A DNA stretch of 64,000 nucleotides, from positions 1,674,001-1,738,000 of the forward strand of contig NZ_JARBWD010000001.1 in the NCBI RefSeq assembly GCF_030140925.1, in the 5' to 3' direction. Position numbers and translations under genes: made by a program. The first letter of the stretch is position 1. Each line of letters opens with the position of its first letter. The DNA comes from Parerythrobacter aestuarii. GTDB taxonomy: Bacteria > Pseudomonadota > Alphaproteobacteria > Sphingomonadales > Sphingomonadaceae. Under the pieces are notes generated by a model. It was not told the DNA's origin, made no database searches, and saw only the letters and a program-made list of their open reading frames with translations. Below are positions 16,801 to 26,011 of this stretch, piece by piece.

Positions 16801-17851
16801 GCCCGTCGCTCTGGTGCTGGCGATTGTGCCGGATCGACCACCACAAGGACAAGCCGATCAGCATGGCGCCGATCAGCCCTGTGACGGTTTCCGGAATGTG
16901 CACCTTGGCCGAGATCAGCATGATCGCGCCCAGGACGATAATGGCCCAGAATGCCCCGTGTTCAAGGAAGCGATATTGCGCCAGCGTGCCCTTGCGGACG
17001 AGGTGGATCGTCATCGAACGGACGAACATGGCGCCGATCGATAAGCCAAGGGCAATCACCACCATGTTGTTGGACAAGGCGAACGCACCAATGACGCCGT
17101 CAAAGCTGAAGCTCGCATCGAGCACGTTAAGATAGAGGAATCCGCCAAGCCCGCTGCGCACGACTGCGCCTGCGAGACGCTGCTTCTCTTCATGCAGTTC
17201 CAGCATTGTATTGATACCTTCGACTGCAATGAAGGTCACCAGCCCGAGGATACCCGAGACGAGGAAAGTCAGGGCTTCGGACGGGTCGAGCAGCGTCGAA
17301 ATCCCCCACAGGGTGAGCAACAGAACTGCGATCTCGGCAGCCGGCAGGGCTGCGAATTTTGACAGCTGGCGCTCGAGCACACCGATCCAGTGGATGTCCT
17401 TGTCGAGATCGAAGAAGAACTTCAGACCGACCATGGCTAGGAAAGCGCCGCCAAAACCGGCAATTCCGACGTGAGCCGAGCTGACAATCCGCTCATATTC
17501 TTGCGGGTCGTTGAGCGATAAGTGGATGGTTTCGATCGGACCGAGCCCCGCAGCAATGGCAACTATTGCCAACGGGAACACAATCCGCATGCCGAAAACT
17601 GCAAAGGCAATGCCCCAGGTCAGGAAGCGCCTTTGCCAGACCTCGTCCATCTCCTTGAGCACAGACGCATTCACGACCGCGTTGTCAAAGCTCAGCGAAA
17701 TCTCGAGCACGGAGAGGACGACGATGATCCACAACATGCTGGCGGTGCCAGCGACTGTACCAGTGCTTTCCCACCCGTACCAGACGCCAAGGCCCAGGCA
17801 GAGCAAGGTAAAGAAGAACGAGAAGCCGTAAAAGCGCCAGAGGGTCTGCAT
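16781..17851 (-). CDS. DUF475 (TerC-superfamily) integral membrane protein
   Basis: A 356-residue membrane protein with about nine hydrophobic spans. The acidic-residue motif SLSFDNAVVNA near residue 52 and DASFSFDGVIGAFALSNN in the second half are the paired signatures of the TerC/DUF475 fold, whose relatives move or sense metal ions. The function of DUF475 itself is not established. It is convergent with the SBF-like gene with a 20-base overlap and lies 73 bases from panB, which is upstream on the same strand. Confidence 0.85.
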   Translation of the reverse strand: MQTLWRFYGFSFFFTLLCLGLGVWYGWESTGTVAGTASMLWIIVVLSVLEISLSFDNAVVNASVLKEMDEVWQRRFLTWGIAFAVFGMRIVFPLAIVAIAAGLGPIETIHLSLNDPQEYERIVSSAHVGIAGFGGAFLAMVGLKFFFDLDKDIHWIGVLERQLSKFAALPAAEIAVLLLTLWGISTLLDPSEALTFLVSGILGLVTFIAVEGINTMLELHEEKQRLAGAVVRSGLGGFLYLNVLDASFSFDGVIGAFALSNNMVVIALGLSIGAMFVRSMTIHLVRKGTLAQYRFLEHGAFWAIIVLGAIMLISAKVHIPETVTGLIGAMLIGLSLWWSIRHNRQHQSDGPIAPNG

Positions 17852-17924
17852 GGGTGGTCAGCTAGAACCTTTGATGCCGTCGGACAACGGTTTGCTTGTG
17901 ACCTTCCCCAATGCCGGCTGTCGC

Positions 17925-18794
17925 CTACTTGGGCTGGTAGGTCTGGTCTTCACCCGGGAAGGTGCGGGAACGGACTTCGTCGGCATAGGTCTTTGCCGTC
18001 TGCTCGATAATTTCCGCAATGGCGTTGTACTTCTTTACGAAGCGCGGGACGCGTTCGAACATGCCCAGCATGTCTTCCGTCACCAGCACCTGGCCATCGC
18101 ATCGGGCCGAGGCACCAATGCCGATGGTAGGGCAACTGACCGCCTCGGTGGCCGCAATGGCAATCGGTTCCACCACTCCCTCGATGACGATAGCGAAGGC
18201 ACCGGCTTCATCCAGCGCCTTGGCGTCGCTGACGATCTTGTCCGCCTCGGCATCGCTCCGACCGCGTGCCATATAGCCGCCAAGGACATTGACCGCCTGC
18301 GGGGTCAGGCCGACATGGCCCATCACCGGGATGCCGCGCTGGTTGAGGAAGGCGACCGTTTCCGCCATCGCTTCCCCGCCTTCGAGCTTGACCGCTGCGG
18401 CACCACTTTCCTTGAGCAGGAAGCTGGCGCTTTCGAAGGCGTGCTGCGGCGATTGCTCGTAGGATCCGAACGGCATGTCGACGACAACGACCGAATGATA
18501 GCTGCCCCGGACGACCGCTGCGGCGTGGTCGGCCATCATCCGCAAGGTCACCGGAATTGTCGATGGAAGGCCGTAAATGACCTGGCCAAGGGAATCCCCG
18601 ACCAGCAGCAGGTCGCAATGAGCATCGAGCAATTGCGCCTGCCGAGCGGTGTAGGCGGTCAGCATAACCAGAGGTTGTTCGATCTTGCCATCCTGCTTTC
18701 GCGCACGGATGCGTGGCACCGTCAGCCGCTTCATCGGTGCAGGGGTCGGATTGGCGCGGCTCGTGCTCGTATCGAGCTGGAATGTTGTCGACAT
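17925..18794 (-). CDS. panB: 3-Methyl-2-oxobutanoate hydroxymethyltransferase
   Basis: Transfers a hydroxymethyl group from methylene-tetrahydrofolate to 2-oxoisovalerate, the first committed step to pantothenate and CoA. 289 residues; the TIM-barrel motifs are evident: MLTAYTARQAQLLD, LLVGDSLGQVIYG with the metal-binding Asp, DMPFGSY, KLEGG, GHVGLTPQ, VIEGV and the catalytic-region IGIGAS. The family core starts near residue 20, after a short polar extension. Its substrate comes from the ilv pathway encoded further along the window. Confidence 0.95.
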   Translation of the reverse strand: MSTTFQLDTSTSRANPTPAPMKRLTVPRIRARKQDGKIEQPLVMLTAYTARQAQLLDAHCDLLLVGDSLGQVIYGLPSTIPVTLRMMADHAAAVVRGSYHSVVVVDMPFGSYEQSPQHAFESASFLLKESGAAAVKLEGGEAMAETVAFLNQRGIPVMGHVGLTPQAVNVLGGYMARGRSDAEADKIVSDAKALDEAGAFAIVIEGVVEPIAIAATEAVSCPTIGIGASARCDGQVLVTEDMLGMFERVPRFVKKYNAIAEIIEQTAKTYADEVRSRTFPGEDQTYQPK

Positions 18795-18930
18795 GGGAGC
18801 GGATTAGCGTTGCTATGCGGCAAAGGCAAAGCATCCCCCCTTGGCGAGCGCGGTATTTTCTTGCACTAAGGCCATATCAAGAGAGCGTGCCCAAGGGCCT
18901 GGGCTGGCGCATCGAGGGGAATTTTCACAC

Positions 18931-20370
18931 ATGGTAGCAGCAGCATCTGCAAGCGGCGCTTCGCGCGACGGGTGGTCTTCGCGTTCGGCATTTATCCTTG
19001 CCGCAATCGGCGCGGCCGTGGGCTTGGGCAACGTTTGGCGTTTCCCGACTCTGGCCGGAGAAAGCGGCGGCGGAGCCTTCGTGATTTTCTATATCGCCTG
19101 CGTTTTCCTGCTCGGCCTTCCTTTGGTGCTGTCGGAAATTTTCATCGGGCGCGCGGGTCAGACCGACGCGGTGGGATCGATCAAGAAAGTGGCCGAGGAT
19201 TCCGGTGCTTCACCCCGCTGGTCGATCTTCGGTGCGATGGGTGCCGTCGCGGCATTCCTCATCGTTTCCTTTTACTCCGTCGTGGCGGGCTGGGTTCTTT
19301 ATTATGCAGGCGTGATGGGCTGGGACCTGTTGCAGGCCATCGGTTCAGGCGAACCGTTCCGCGGAGCGCTGGTGGGTGAGAGCCAGGAAATGATCCAGGG
19401 CCGCATGGGCAATCTCTTCGCCAGCCCGGGAATGCTGCTATCGATGCACCTGCTGTTTATGGGTCTGACTTTATGGATCGTGGCGCGCGGGGTCGGCTCC
19501 GGGATCGAAAAGGCAGCGACGTGGCTGATGCCAATGTTCTTCGTGCTACTGGTAGGTATCACCATCTATGGCGCGGTGGTCGGCGACATGACCGACGCGA
19601 TCAAGTTCCTGTTCACGCCTGACTGGTCGAAATTGACGCCTGCGGTAATGAACTCGGCACTGGGGCAGGCGCTGTTTTCGCTGTCGCTCGGTGTTGCGGG
19701 ACTGATCACATACGGTTCTTACATCCAGGAAGGCAGCAAGCTCGGTTCGACTTCGGCGGCGATTGCGATTGCCGATACCAGCGTGGCGCTGATTGCCGGG
19801 ATGATGATTTTTCCCATCGTCTTTGCCGTTGGCCTGGACCCCGCGGCGGGGCCGACCCTCGTGTTCCAGACGCTGCCCTTCGCGTTCCAGTCGATGCCGG
19901 CGGGTGCCTTGATCGGCTTCCTGTTCTTCGTCCTTATCCTTGTGGCAGCTGTGACCAGCTCGATCTCTCTGCTCGAAGTTCCGACAGCATGGGGCATCGG
20001 CGAACGTGGCTGGAGTCGGCACAAATCGGCGCTGATTTTTGGCGGCGGGGCATTCCTGATCGGGATCGCTTGCCTGCTTGGCTACAATGTCTGGGCGGAC
20101 GTGCGCCTACTGGGATTCTGGTCGCTGTTCGAGAATACCGACATCCTCGATACGGTGGATGGCTTTACGGGCAAGGTCATGCTCCCGTTGGGTGCGCTCC
20201 TCACGTCGATCTTCGTTGGCTGGAAAGCCGACCAGAAGATGGTGCAGGACGTGACAGGTCTCACCGGGCCTATGTTCGGGGTGTGGCGTTTCCTGATCGC
20301 CTGGTTGTGCCCGCTGGCGGTCGGCATCATCCTTGTTACCGGCCTGTTCCCGTCGGTTCTGGGGGGATGA
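18931..20370 (+). CDS. Sodium-dependent transporter, NSS (SNF) family
   Basis: A 479-residue inner-membrane symporter of the LeuT fold. The first helix carries FILAAIGAAVGLGNVWRFP, the family's sodium/substrate signature. ITYGSYIQEGSKLGSTSAAIAIADT is the helix 6-8 region. It has about eleven spans, shorter than eukaryotic relatives, as usual for bacterial members. Amino acids or similar amines are typical substrates, which cannot be refined here. The start at the ATG at 18931 follows AGGGGA; the longer frame from 18841 adds an unlikely soluble extension. Confidence 0.9.
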   Translation: MVAAASASGASRDGWSSRSAFILAAIGAAVGLGNVWRFPTLAGESGGGAFVIFYIACVFLLGLPLVLSEIFIGRAGQTDAVGSIKKVAEDSGASPRWSIFGAMGAVAAFLIVSFYSVVAGWVLYYAGVMGWDLLQAIGSGEPFRGALVGESQEMIQGRMGNLFASPGMLLSMHLLFMGLTLWIVARGVGSGIEKAATWLMPMFFVLLVGITIYGAVVGDMTDAIKFLFTPDWSKLTPAVMNSALGQALFSLSLGVAGLITYGSYIQEGSKLGSTSAAIAIADTSVALIAGMMIFPIVFAVGLDPAAGPTLVFQTLPFAFQSMPAGALIGFLFFVLILVAAVTSSISLLEVPTAWGIGERGWSRHKSALIFGGGAFLIGIACLLGYNVWADVRLLGFWSLFENTDILDTVDGFTGKVMLPLGALLTSIFVGWKADQKMVQDVTGLTGPMFGVWRFLIAWLCPLAVGIILVTGLFPSVLGG

Positions 20371-20468
20371 TTTTCTCCATTGGCGTGCGCATAATTCGGG
20401 AGTAGCTCTCGCTTTCGACTGGCAGGGCGAGAGGGTCTCGCTGCGGGTCGGTGGGAGCTCTCCCGGTT

Positions 20469-22046
20469 ATGTTTCTTGATCGTGTAAAACCGCTCGATGC
20501 GATCCTTGCGACCGCTCAAAAGAAATCGCTGCATCGCTCGCTCGGGTGGCTGCAACTGACGCTACTGGGGATCGGCTGCGTTATCGGCACCGGCATCTTC
20601 GTTCTCACTGCAGTCGGGGCCCAGAAAGCGGGTCCGGGCCTGATGGTGGCTTTCGCCATTGCCGGGGCGGTCTGCATCGTGGCAGCGCTCTGCTATGCCG
20701 AGATTGCGGCGATGGTTCCTGTTGCGGGGAGCGCCTATACCTACAGCTATGCCACTATGGGCGAGTTCCTGGCGTGGACAGTGGGTTGGGCGCTGATTAT
20801 GGAATATGCGATTGCCGCCAGTGCCGTGTCGGTCGGATGGTCGGGATATTTCAGCGGTACGATCCTCAACGAATTCTTTGGTATCCAGTTGCCCGCCTGG
20901 CTCAGTGCTGGGCCTTTGGCACTTGGCGGTGCTGAAGGCGGGTTTGTCAACCTGCCGGCATTGTTCATCGCGCTGGTTGTTACTGGCCTGCTGGTGATCG
21001 GGACCAGCGAGAGCGCCAAGGTCAATGCGATCCTCGTCGCAATCAAGGTCACGGCACTGACCGCTTTTATCGCGCTCACGTTGACTAGTTCGGAATTCAG
21101 CGCCGAGAAGTTCAACCCCTTCCTTCCTGCGGGTCTGTTCGGGGGGTGGGGTACCGGTGTTGGAGCGGTCGGTGCGGCGGCGACGATGTTCTTCGCCTAC
21201 GTTGGGTTTGATGCGGTTTCGACTGCCGCAGAAGAGACCAAGGACCCCCAGCGGAATGTGCCTATCGGATTGGTGGGGTCGCTGCTCTTTTGCACTGTGT
21301 TCTACATCCTAGTGGCTGCCGGAGCGATCGGGACGCTGGGCGGTCAACCGATCATGGATGCCGCCGGTTTCCCGCTTGAGGCCGGGTCGGCTGAATTGGC
21401 GCGGCAATGCGCCATGCCAGAACACGCCGGTGCGCTGGTGTGCTCGAACGAAGCATTGGCACATGTCCTGCGGGCGATTGGTTTCTCCGGTATCGGTAAT
21501 ATGCTCGGCATCGCGGCTTTCCTGGCTTTGCCTTCGGTCATTCTCGTGCTGATCTTCGGACAGACCCGTATCTTTTTCGTGATGAGCCGCGACGGTTTGC
21601 TACCGGAAAGGCTCAGCGCCGTGCACCCGAAGTACAAGACTCCGCACGTGGTGACGATCCTGACCGGGCTTGCTGTTGCCATCGGTGCGGCGTTTTTCCC
21701 GGTTGGCCAGCTGGCTGACATTTCCAATGCCGGCACGCTCTATGCCTTCCTGATGGTTGCAGTGGCAGTGATGGTGTTGCGCAAACGGGATCCCGACCGC
21801 CAGCGACATTTCCGTGTGCCGTTTGTGTGGGTGATTGCGCCGCTGACGATCATCGGTTGCGTCCTGCTGTTCTTCAACCTGCCCAGTGCAGCGATGCTTT
21901 TCCTGCCGGGTTGGGGCCTGATCGGCATTGTGATCTACTTCGCCTACAGCCGTGGCCGGAGCCATCTGGGCCGCGGGATTGTCGAGGTTGTCGACGATGT
22001 TGCAGGCGAGGAGACGATGGTTCCCATCCATCCGGACCAGCCATAG
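20469..22046 (+). CDS. APC-family amino acid permease (cationic amino acid transporter type)
   Basis: A 525-residue permease with about twelve spans. LTLLGIGCVIGTGIFVLTAVGAQKAGPG is the classic APC helix-1 motif. AEIAAMVPVAGSAYTYSYATMGE and FFAYVGFDAVSTAAEETKDPQRNVP match the YfnA/CAT subgroup, which has a longer loop between the later helices. The Cys-containing loop ARQCAMPEHAGALVCSNEA is characteristic of this subgroup. I use the ATG at 20469, before MFLDRVKPLDAIL; a GTG at 20451 is also in frame. Confidence 0.9.
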   Translation: MFLDRVKPLDAILATAQKKSLHRSLGWLQLTLLGIGCVIGTGIFVLTAVGAQKAGPGLMVAFAIAGAVCIVAALCYAEIAAMVPVAGSAYTYSYATMGEFLAWTVGWALIMEYAIAASAVSVGWSGYFSGTILNEFFGIQLPAWLSAGPLALGGAEGGFVNLPALFIALVVTGLLVIGTSESAKVNAILVAIKVTALTAFIALTLTSSEFSAEKFNPFLPAGLFGGWGTGVGAVGAAATMFFAYVGFDAVSTAAEETKDPQRNVPIGLVGSLLFCTVFYILVAAGAIGTLGGQPIMDAAGFPLEAGSAELARQCAMPEHAGALVCSNEALAHVLRAIGFSGIGNMLGIAAFLALPSVILVLIFGQTRIFFVMSRDGLLPERLSAVHPKYKTPHVVTILTGLAVAIGAAFFPVGQLADISNAGTLYAFLMVAVAVMVLRKRDPDRQRHFRVPFVWVIAPLTIIGCVLLFFNLPSAAMLFLPGWGLIGIVIYFAYSRGRSHLGRGIVEVVDDVAGEETMVPIHPDQP

Positions 22047-22123
22047 TTTTTGGTGCATTGTGAGATCAGGGCCGTCCTCGGGGCGGTCCTTTTCGTATGA
22101 CCATTGCATATCCAGGCGCGATG

Positions 22124-22138
22124 GAACATAAACGGAAC
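22124..22138 (+). promoter_or_regulatory. LexA box upstream of imuA
   Basis: GAAC-N7-GAAC with spacer ATAAACG, the reverse complement of the alphaproteobacterial LexA operator GTTC-N7-GTTC. It lies 17 bases before the imuA ATG. imuA-imuB is a well-known LexA target, so a LexA operator is expected here. Confidence 0.85.
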
Positions 22139-22155
22139 ATACGAGTAGATTCGCC

Positions 22156-22953
22156 ATGCGCCCGACAGACACCCTGCCAGCGCTCCCGACTCTGGGAAGC
22201 GCCGATATCGCCGCCCTTTCGGCGGCGCGGAGCAATCGCTGGCGTCCGGGTCTTGCCCGGCAGGGGCAGTTTGCACGGCATAGCGAGGTTTTCGCCAGCG
22301 CGCGTGAAGCAAGCGGGGCGGGGGTGGCACTGTCGCTGGCACTGGACGAGCTGCGCTCGCGGGTTTCGGGCGAAACCGATGAGGCGGAGGATCGCCGGGC
22401 GATCATCTGGGTGCAGGACCGGCAGGCGGCGCGGCTGACCGGACGACCGTATCGCCCGGGCCTGCCGCAGGCGATCCGACACCGGCTCATCCATGTGCTG
22501 GCAGACAAGCCGCAAGACCTGTTGTTCGCGCTCGAGGAAAGTCTGCGCTGCCGCGAGGTGGCCTGTGTGATCGGCGAACTGGCCGGCAATCCGAAGGCGC
22601 TCGATTTCACCGCTTCGCGTCGCCTCAGCCTCGCGGCAGAAAAGCATGGCGTGTCGCTGTGGCTGGTGCGGCTCGATGCCGCGCGCGATCTTTCGTCCGC
22701 CCGCCTCAGGTGGGACGTGACCAGCGCGCCATCGCCTGCCCCCGAATGGAACCCGCAGGCTCCGGGCATGCCGAGCTGGAAAGCCGAACTGTTCCGGGCG
22801 CGCAGCCATGCGCCGGGCAAATGGATGATGCGTGATGACGGTACAGGATGTGTCGCCAGTCGCCCGCACCACAATGACGGCAAGCGATCCGCCCCGGCGA
22901 ATCCTTTCCATCTGGTGCGCGCGTCTCGCGATCGATCGCTGGCGGCTTGCTGA
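22156..22953 (+). CDS. imuA: ImuA, mutasome accessory protein
   Basis: A 265-residue RecA/SulA-related protein that pairs with ImuB and DnaE2 in damage-induced mutagenesis. The recognisable core is PGLPQAIRHRLIHVLADKPQDLLFALEESLRCREVACVIGEL (residues roughly 100-140). It is followed by SRRLSLAAEKHGVSLWLVRLDA, then WKAELFRAR near the C-terminus. The last 119 bases overlap the start of imuB in another frame, as is usual in imuAB operons. The LexA box lies 17 bases upstream, so SOS induction is expected. Confidence 0.93.
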   Translation: MRPTDTLPALPTLGSADIAALSAARSNRWRPGLARQGQFARHSEVFASAREASGAGVALSLALDELRSRVSGETDEAEDRRAIIWVQDRQAARLTGRPYRPGLPQAIRHRLIHVLADKPQDLLFALEESLRCREVACVIGELAGNPKALDFTASRRLSLAAEKHGVSLWLVRLDAARDLSSARLRWDVTSAPSPAPEWNPQAPGMPSWKAELFRARSHAPGKWMMRDDGTGCVASRPHHNDGKRSAPANPFHLVRASRDRSLAAC

Positions 22954-24439
22954 AGGGTGCGAGCGGGGGGAAGGGCCAGACGCCGAACCGCTCGCGCTGA
23001 TCACCGAGACCGCCCATGGCCCGCGGATCGACGCGGCCAACAATGCTGGCACCGCTGCCGGTGCGCGCAAGGGGATGATGCTGGCCGATGCGCGGACGCT
23101 GTGTCCGCAGCTGAAAGTTGCTCCCTCCGATCCCGCCGGCGATCTCGATGCGCTGGAGAAGCTCGCGCTGTGGGCACAGCGCTGGGGGCCATGGAGCGCG
23201 CTCGACCCGCCCGACGGAGTGATCGTCGATGTCGCTGCGGTTGCGCACCTGTTCGGCGGGGAAGCGACGCTGCTGGCCGATGCGCAGGCGCTGTTCGAGA
23301 AGCGCGGGATCACCGCCCGGCTCGCCATTGCACCCACTGCGGGGGCGGCCTGGGCGTTGGCGCATCATGGCCCGCCGCGCAGCATCCTGTCGCCCGATGA
23401 CGATATGGCCACGCGCCTGTCCGAACTGCCTGTCGCAGCACTGCGGCTTGACGACGATGTCATCACCATCCTGCGCCGCCTGGGCCTCAAGAAACTCGGC
23501 GAACTGGGCTCTGTCGGCCGCGATGCACTGCTGCGCCGGTTCCGCAACCGCCGTTCGCCCGCTGCCAACCCGCTGGTGCGGATGGACCAGCTGCTGGGCA
23601 AGGTGCCGGAACCGCTGCTGCCTGTCATCGCCCAGCATGATCCGCTGGTCCAACGGCGCCTGCTGGAGCCGATCCGGCATCGCCAGCTCCTCGACCAGGT
23701 GCTGGCCGACTTGGCCGAAGACATGGCGCGCGAGCTGGAAGGGCAGGGCAAGGGCGCCCGACGGCTCGAACTGGGCCTGTGGCGGGTCGATGGCGAAGTG
23801 GTGGTGCGGCGGCTCGAACTCGCCGCCGCCACCCGTGATCCGGCGCATATCTGCCGCCTGTTTTCCGAGAAGCTCGAGGGGATCGACGCCGGTTTCGGGA
23901 TCGAGACCGTGCGCTTGCGCGCCAGTTGGGCCGAGCCGCTAGCGCTGGCGCAAGGGGATATCGAGCAGGCGGCAGAACAGCATGGCACTTCGCTCGCGGC
24001 TTTTATCGACCGGCTGACCACGCGACTCGGCGCTCAAGCGGTGCGGCGTCCGATACCCTATGGCAGCCACATCCCCGAACGGGCCCAGCGCTGGCAGCCC
24101 CCGCTGGAGTCGCCGCCAAGCGAGCAGGAGGAACTGCGCTTCCACACCCGCCCGCTCAAGCTGCTCGACCGGGCCGAGCCTATCGCAGTTCTCTATGCCA
24201 CCCCCGATGGCTATCCCCAGCGCTTCCGCTGGCGCGGCAAAGTGCATGAGGTGACCCGCTGCGAGGGGCCTGAACGAATCGCGCCGGAATGGTGGCGCGA
24301 ACGCTCGACTGTGCGCCTGCGCGATTACTACCGGATCGAAGACAGCAAGGGGCGGCGCTACTGGATCTATCGTCACGGCATCATCGGCGATGGGCGGGGT
24401 GGCTTGCCCGAATGGTTCCTGCAGGGTCTATGTGCCTAG
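22835..24439 (+). CDS. imuB: ImuB, catalytically degenerate Y-family polymerase
   Basis: About 534 residues. It has the Y-family fold, but the metal-binding acidic residues of the N-terminal and SxDE motifs are missing: the first motif reads RRILSIWCARLAIDRW, the second DGVIVDVAAVAHLFGGE. This is typical of ImuB, which acts as a sliding-clamp-binding adaptor between ImuA and DnaE2. HhH-like repeats follow (LRRLGLKKLGELGSVGRDALLRRF). The ATG at 22835 is used; GTG 22832 and ATG 22874 are alternatives. The 3' end overlaps the opposite-strand PilZ gene by 4 bases. dnaE2 is not adjacent but lies 4.4 kb further on. Confidence 0.93.
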   Translation: MTVQDVSPVARTTMTASDPPRRILSIWCARLAIDRWRLAEGCERGEGPDAEPLALITETAHGPRIDAANNAGTAAGARKGMMLADARTLCPQLKVAPSDPAGDLDALEKLALWAQRWGPWSALDPPDGVIVDVAAVAHLFGGEATLLADAQALFEKRGITARLAIAPTAGAAWALAHHGPPRSILSPDDDMATRLSELPVAALRLDDDVITILRRLGLKKLGELGSVGRDALLRRFRNRRSPAANPLVRMDQLLGKVPEPLLPVIAQHDPLVQRRLLEPIRHRQLLDQVLADLAEDMARELEGQGKGARRLELGLWRVDGEVVVRRLELAAATRDPAHICRLFSEKLEGIDAGFGIETVRLRASWAEPLALAQGDIEQAAEQHGTSLAAFIDRLTTRLGAQAVRRPIPYGSHIPERAQRWQPPLESPPSEQEELRFHTRPLKLLDRAEPIAVLYATPDGYPQRFRWRGKVHEVTRCEGPERIAPEWWRERSTVRLRDYYRIEDSKGRRYWIYRHGIIGDGRGGLPEWFLQGLCA

Positions 24440-24855
24440 CCGCCAGCGACCAATCCCCTGCGCCCACGCCGTGCAACAGGGATGTTGCCGAAGTTTGCAA
24501 TCGGACCCGATTCCACTTCCTCAATATAGACAGTCGCGTTGAACACGGCCTGCGGGATAGGCCGCTCGAAAACGAAGCCGCACCGGCCATCTTCCGTCCA
24601 CACCACAGTGCCGAAAAATTCGCGCCCGTTCCAAGAGAGTAGGCCCGACACACCTTTCGCAGGAGGAGTTTCGGTATCAAAGCGAGCCCCTGTGCGAGAG
24701 AGGTCCGACAGGACCACATCCAGAACCCCGCCATGCGTTTCGAAACAAGCTGGGCAATGCACCGTCTGGCGCTGCATCTTGCGGCGTTCTTCCCGCACCG
24801 GCTCTGTCAGTTCCTGCCCCCCTGACAGCATGGCCATCGCCTGCATCCTGTTCAT
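24436..24855 (-). CDS. PilZ-domain protein
   Basis: A 139-residue cytoplasmic protein. The PilZ pattern is visible: a basic element RRKMQR near residue 27, followed by DLSRTGARFDTE with the D/NxSxxG signature. Later strands match LLSWNGREFFGTVVWTEDGRCGFVFE. Such domains usually bind cyclic di-GMP, although the first Arg motif (RxxxR) is only approximate here. Start chosen at the ATG at 24855 with GGGGTG upstream; the longer open frame is less likely. It converges on imuB with a 4-base overlap. Confidence 0.78.
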   Translation of the reverse strand: MNRMQAMAMLSGGQELTEPVREERRKMQRQTVHCPACFETHGGVLDVVLSDLSRTGARFDTETPPAKGVSGLLSWNGREFFGTVVWTEDGRCGFVFERPIPQAVFNATVYIEEVESGPIANFGNIPVARRGRRGLVAGG

Positions 24856-24952
24856 CTGTGCACCCCGTTTTTCCTTATGGGACCGGAATGCCTTGCAATG
24901 GTTACCCATGGGGCAGCGTAAATGGTTAGCGGCGCAGGAAGGATACAAAGAA

Positions 24953-24990
24953 AGGCCCGCCCCATGACGTCACGATCACAAGGCGGGCCT
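24953..24990 (-). terminator. Rho-independent-like terminator after the carbonic anhydrase gene
   Basis: AGGCCCGCC (24953-24961) pairs with GGCGGGCCT (24982-24990). On the minus strand the hairpin is followed by TTTCTTTGT. It is 31 bases beyond the carbonic anhydrase stop. Confidence 0.65.
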
Positions 24991-25021
24991 GATATATCCT
25001 GCAGGCAGGATGGGGGGGATC

Positions 25022-25756
25022 TTACTCTGCCGGTGCAACCAGCAAGCGGTTGCCAAGCGGCTGCACGGAACGTGCCGACGGGCCAAGCGCTTCATACAAC
25101 GCTTCGATCTGTTCGGCGCTGGCGGTCATGGTATTGCTGGCGACATGCCAGTTGACGCCTTCGCTGCACGGCGGCGTGGTGAGCGAACCCATGTAACGAT
25201 AGACCGTGAGATCGGCCGGGATCATGGCCGAAGTGTCGAGCATTACATCGGTGCCGGCGCCGGTGGTCATGGCGGCGATGATCTTGTCGAGTTCCGGGTT
25301 GGCATCGCCTTCCACGAACATGACGCCAATGACGCCCAGCGCGCCGTCGTCGGTGGCATGCACGAAGTGCGCAACCAGCGGGTGACGCTCTCCGTCGAAG
25401 GCGTGTTCTGCCGGAGTGTGGAAGTGTACTTGCAGCAGGTTGAAGTGCTGCGTGCCCGAATGCATGAACTGGCCCGGTGCGAAGTCGACCTGGACCTTCT
25501 CTTCACCCACGACCAGCTTGCCACCGGTGGCGCCGTAATTGGTCATGACGGTGATATTGCCGATGACCTTGGACGAGCCGAGATCGATCGGTGACTGCAT
25601 GTCACCGGCATCGCACATCGCATAGTCGGGGTTCACCTTCGACCATTCTTCCGGGGTCGTGCCATCGCCAAAGTTCCAGTCCTTGCCATGATGGTCAAAG
25701 GCGAAGGCGGGTGTGGCAGCAAGCGCGGTGGCTACGAGAAAAGCAACGGGTTTCAT
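25022..25756 (-). CDS. Exported alpha-class carbonic anhydrase
   Basis: Interconverts CO2 and bicarbonate, here in the periplasm. 244 residues; the signal peptide at 1-19 ends AFA-F. Zinc ligands appear in LLQVHFHTPAEHAFDGERHPLVAHFVH (the HFH pair plus a later His). QSPIDL and SLTTPPCSEGVNWHV are further alpha-CA signatures. A single Cys pair (one in the N-terminal DYAMCDAG, one in PPCSEG) matches the usual disulfide. The gene sits on the opposite strand between the two halves of the DNA-damage cluster. Confidence 0.93.
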   Translation of the reverse strand: MKPVAFLVATALAATPAFAFDHHGKDWNFGDGTTPEEWSKVNPDYAMCDAGDMQSPIDLGSSKVIGNITVMTNYGATGGKLVVGEEKVQVDFAPGQFMHSGTQHFNLLQVHFHTPAEHAFDGERHPLVAHFVHATDDGALGVIGVMFVEGDANPELDKIIAAMTTGAGTDVMLDTSAMIPADLTVYRYMGSLTTPPCSEGVNWHVASNTMTASAEQIEALYEALGPSARSVQPLGNRLLVAPAE

Positions 25757-25994
25757 ATCCTACTCCTACTTGGCGAGAGTATGGCGGGAGTAGGGGCCAC
25801 ACGCTCGCATCTTGCGAAACTAATTGGCCGATACTGTGAAGGTGTTAATCGGCCTGGTGTTGCGTCCGACATCACGAATGCTTGTGCATTCGCCAGAGGG
25901 GCCCGGTCCGTGCCCCCAATACGCCATCGGAAAACCTTGGTTCCCGGCTTTCGGCTAGGAGTTGCAAATTTTGAACTGGTGCGTGTGCAGGAAG

Positions 25995-26009
25995 GAACAT
26001 ATAAAGAAC
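25995..26009 (+). promoter_or_regulatory. LexA box at the start of the radical SAM gene
   Basis: GAAC-N7-GAAC with spacer ATATAAA, the same form as the box before imuA. It ends 2 bases before the ATG at 26012. Bound LexA here would block transcription of the radical SAM-udgX unit and possibly dnaE2. It lies in the 255-base divergent region shared with the carbonic anhydrase gene. Confidence 0.78.
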
Positions 26010-26011
26010 AT

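Noticed and set aside
22706-23848. A 380-residue minus-strand open frame across imuA/imuB
   Set aside because: Shadow of two well-identified genes; composition rich in Arg, Gln and His as expected of an antisense frame.
25688-26011. N-terminal extension of the radical SAM protein from the longer open frame
   Set aside because: It runs through the divergent promoter and LexA box and does not resemble the family N-terminus.
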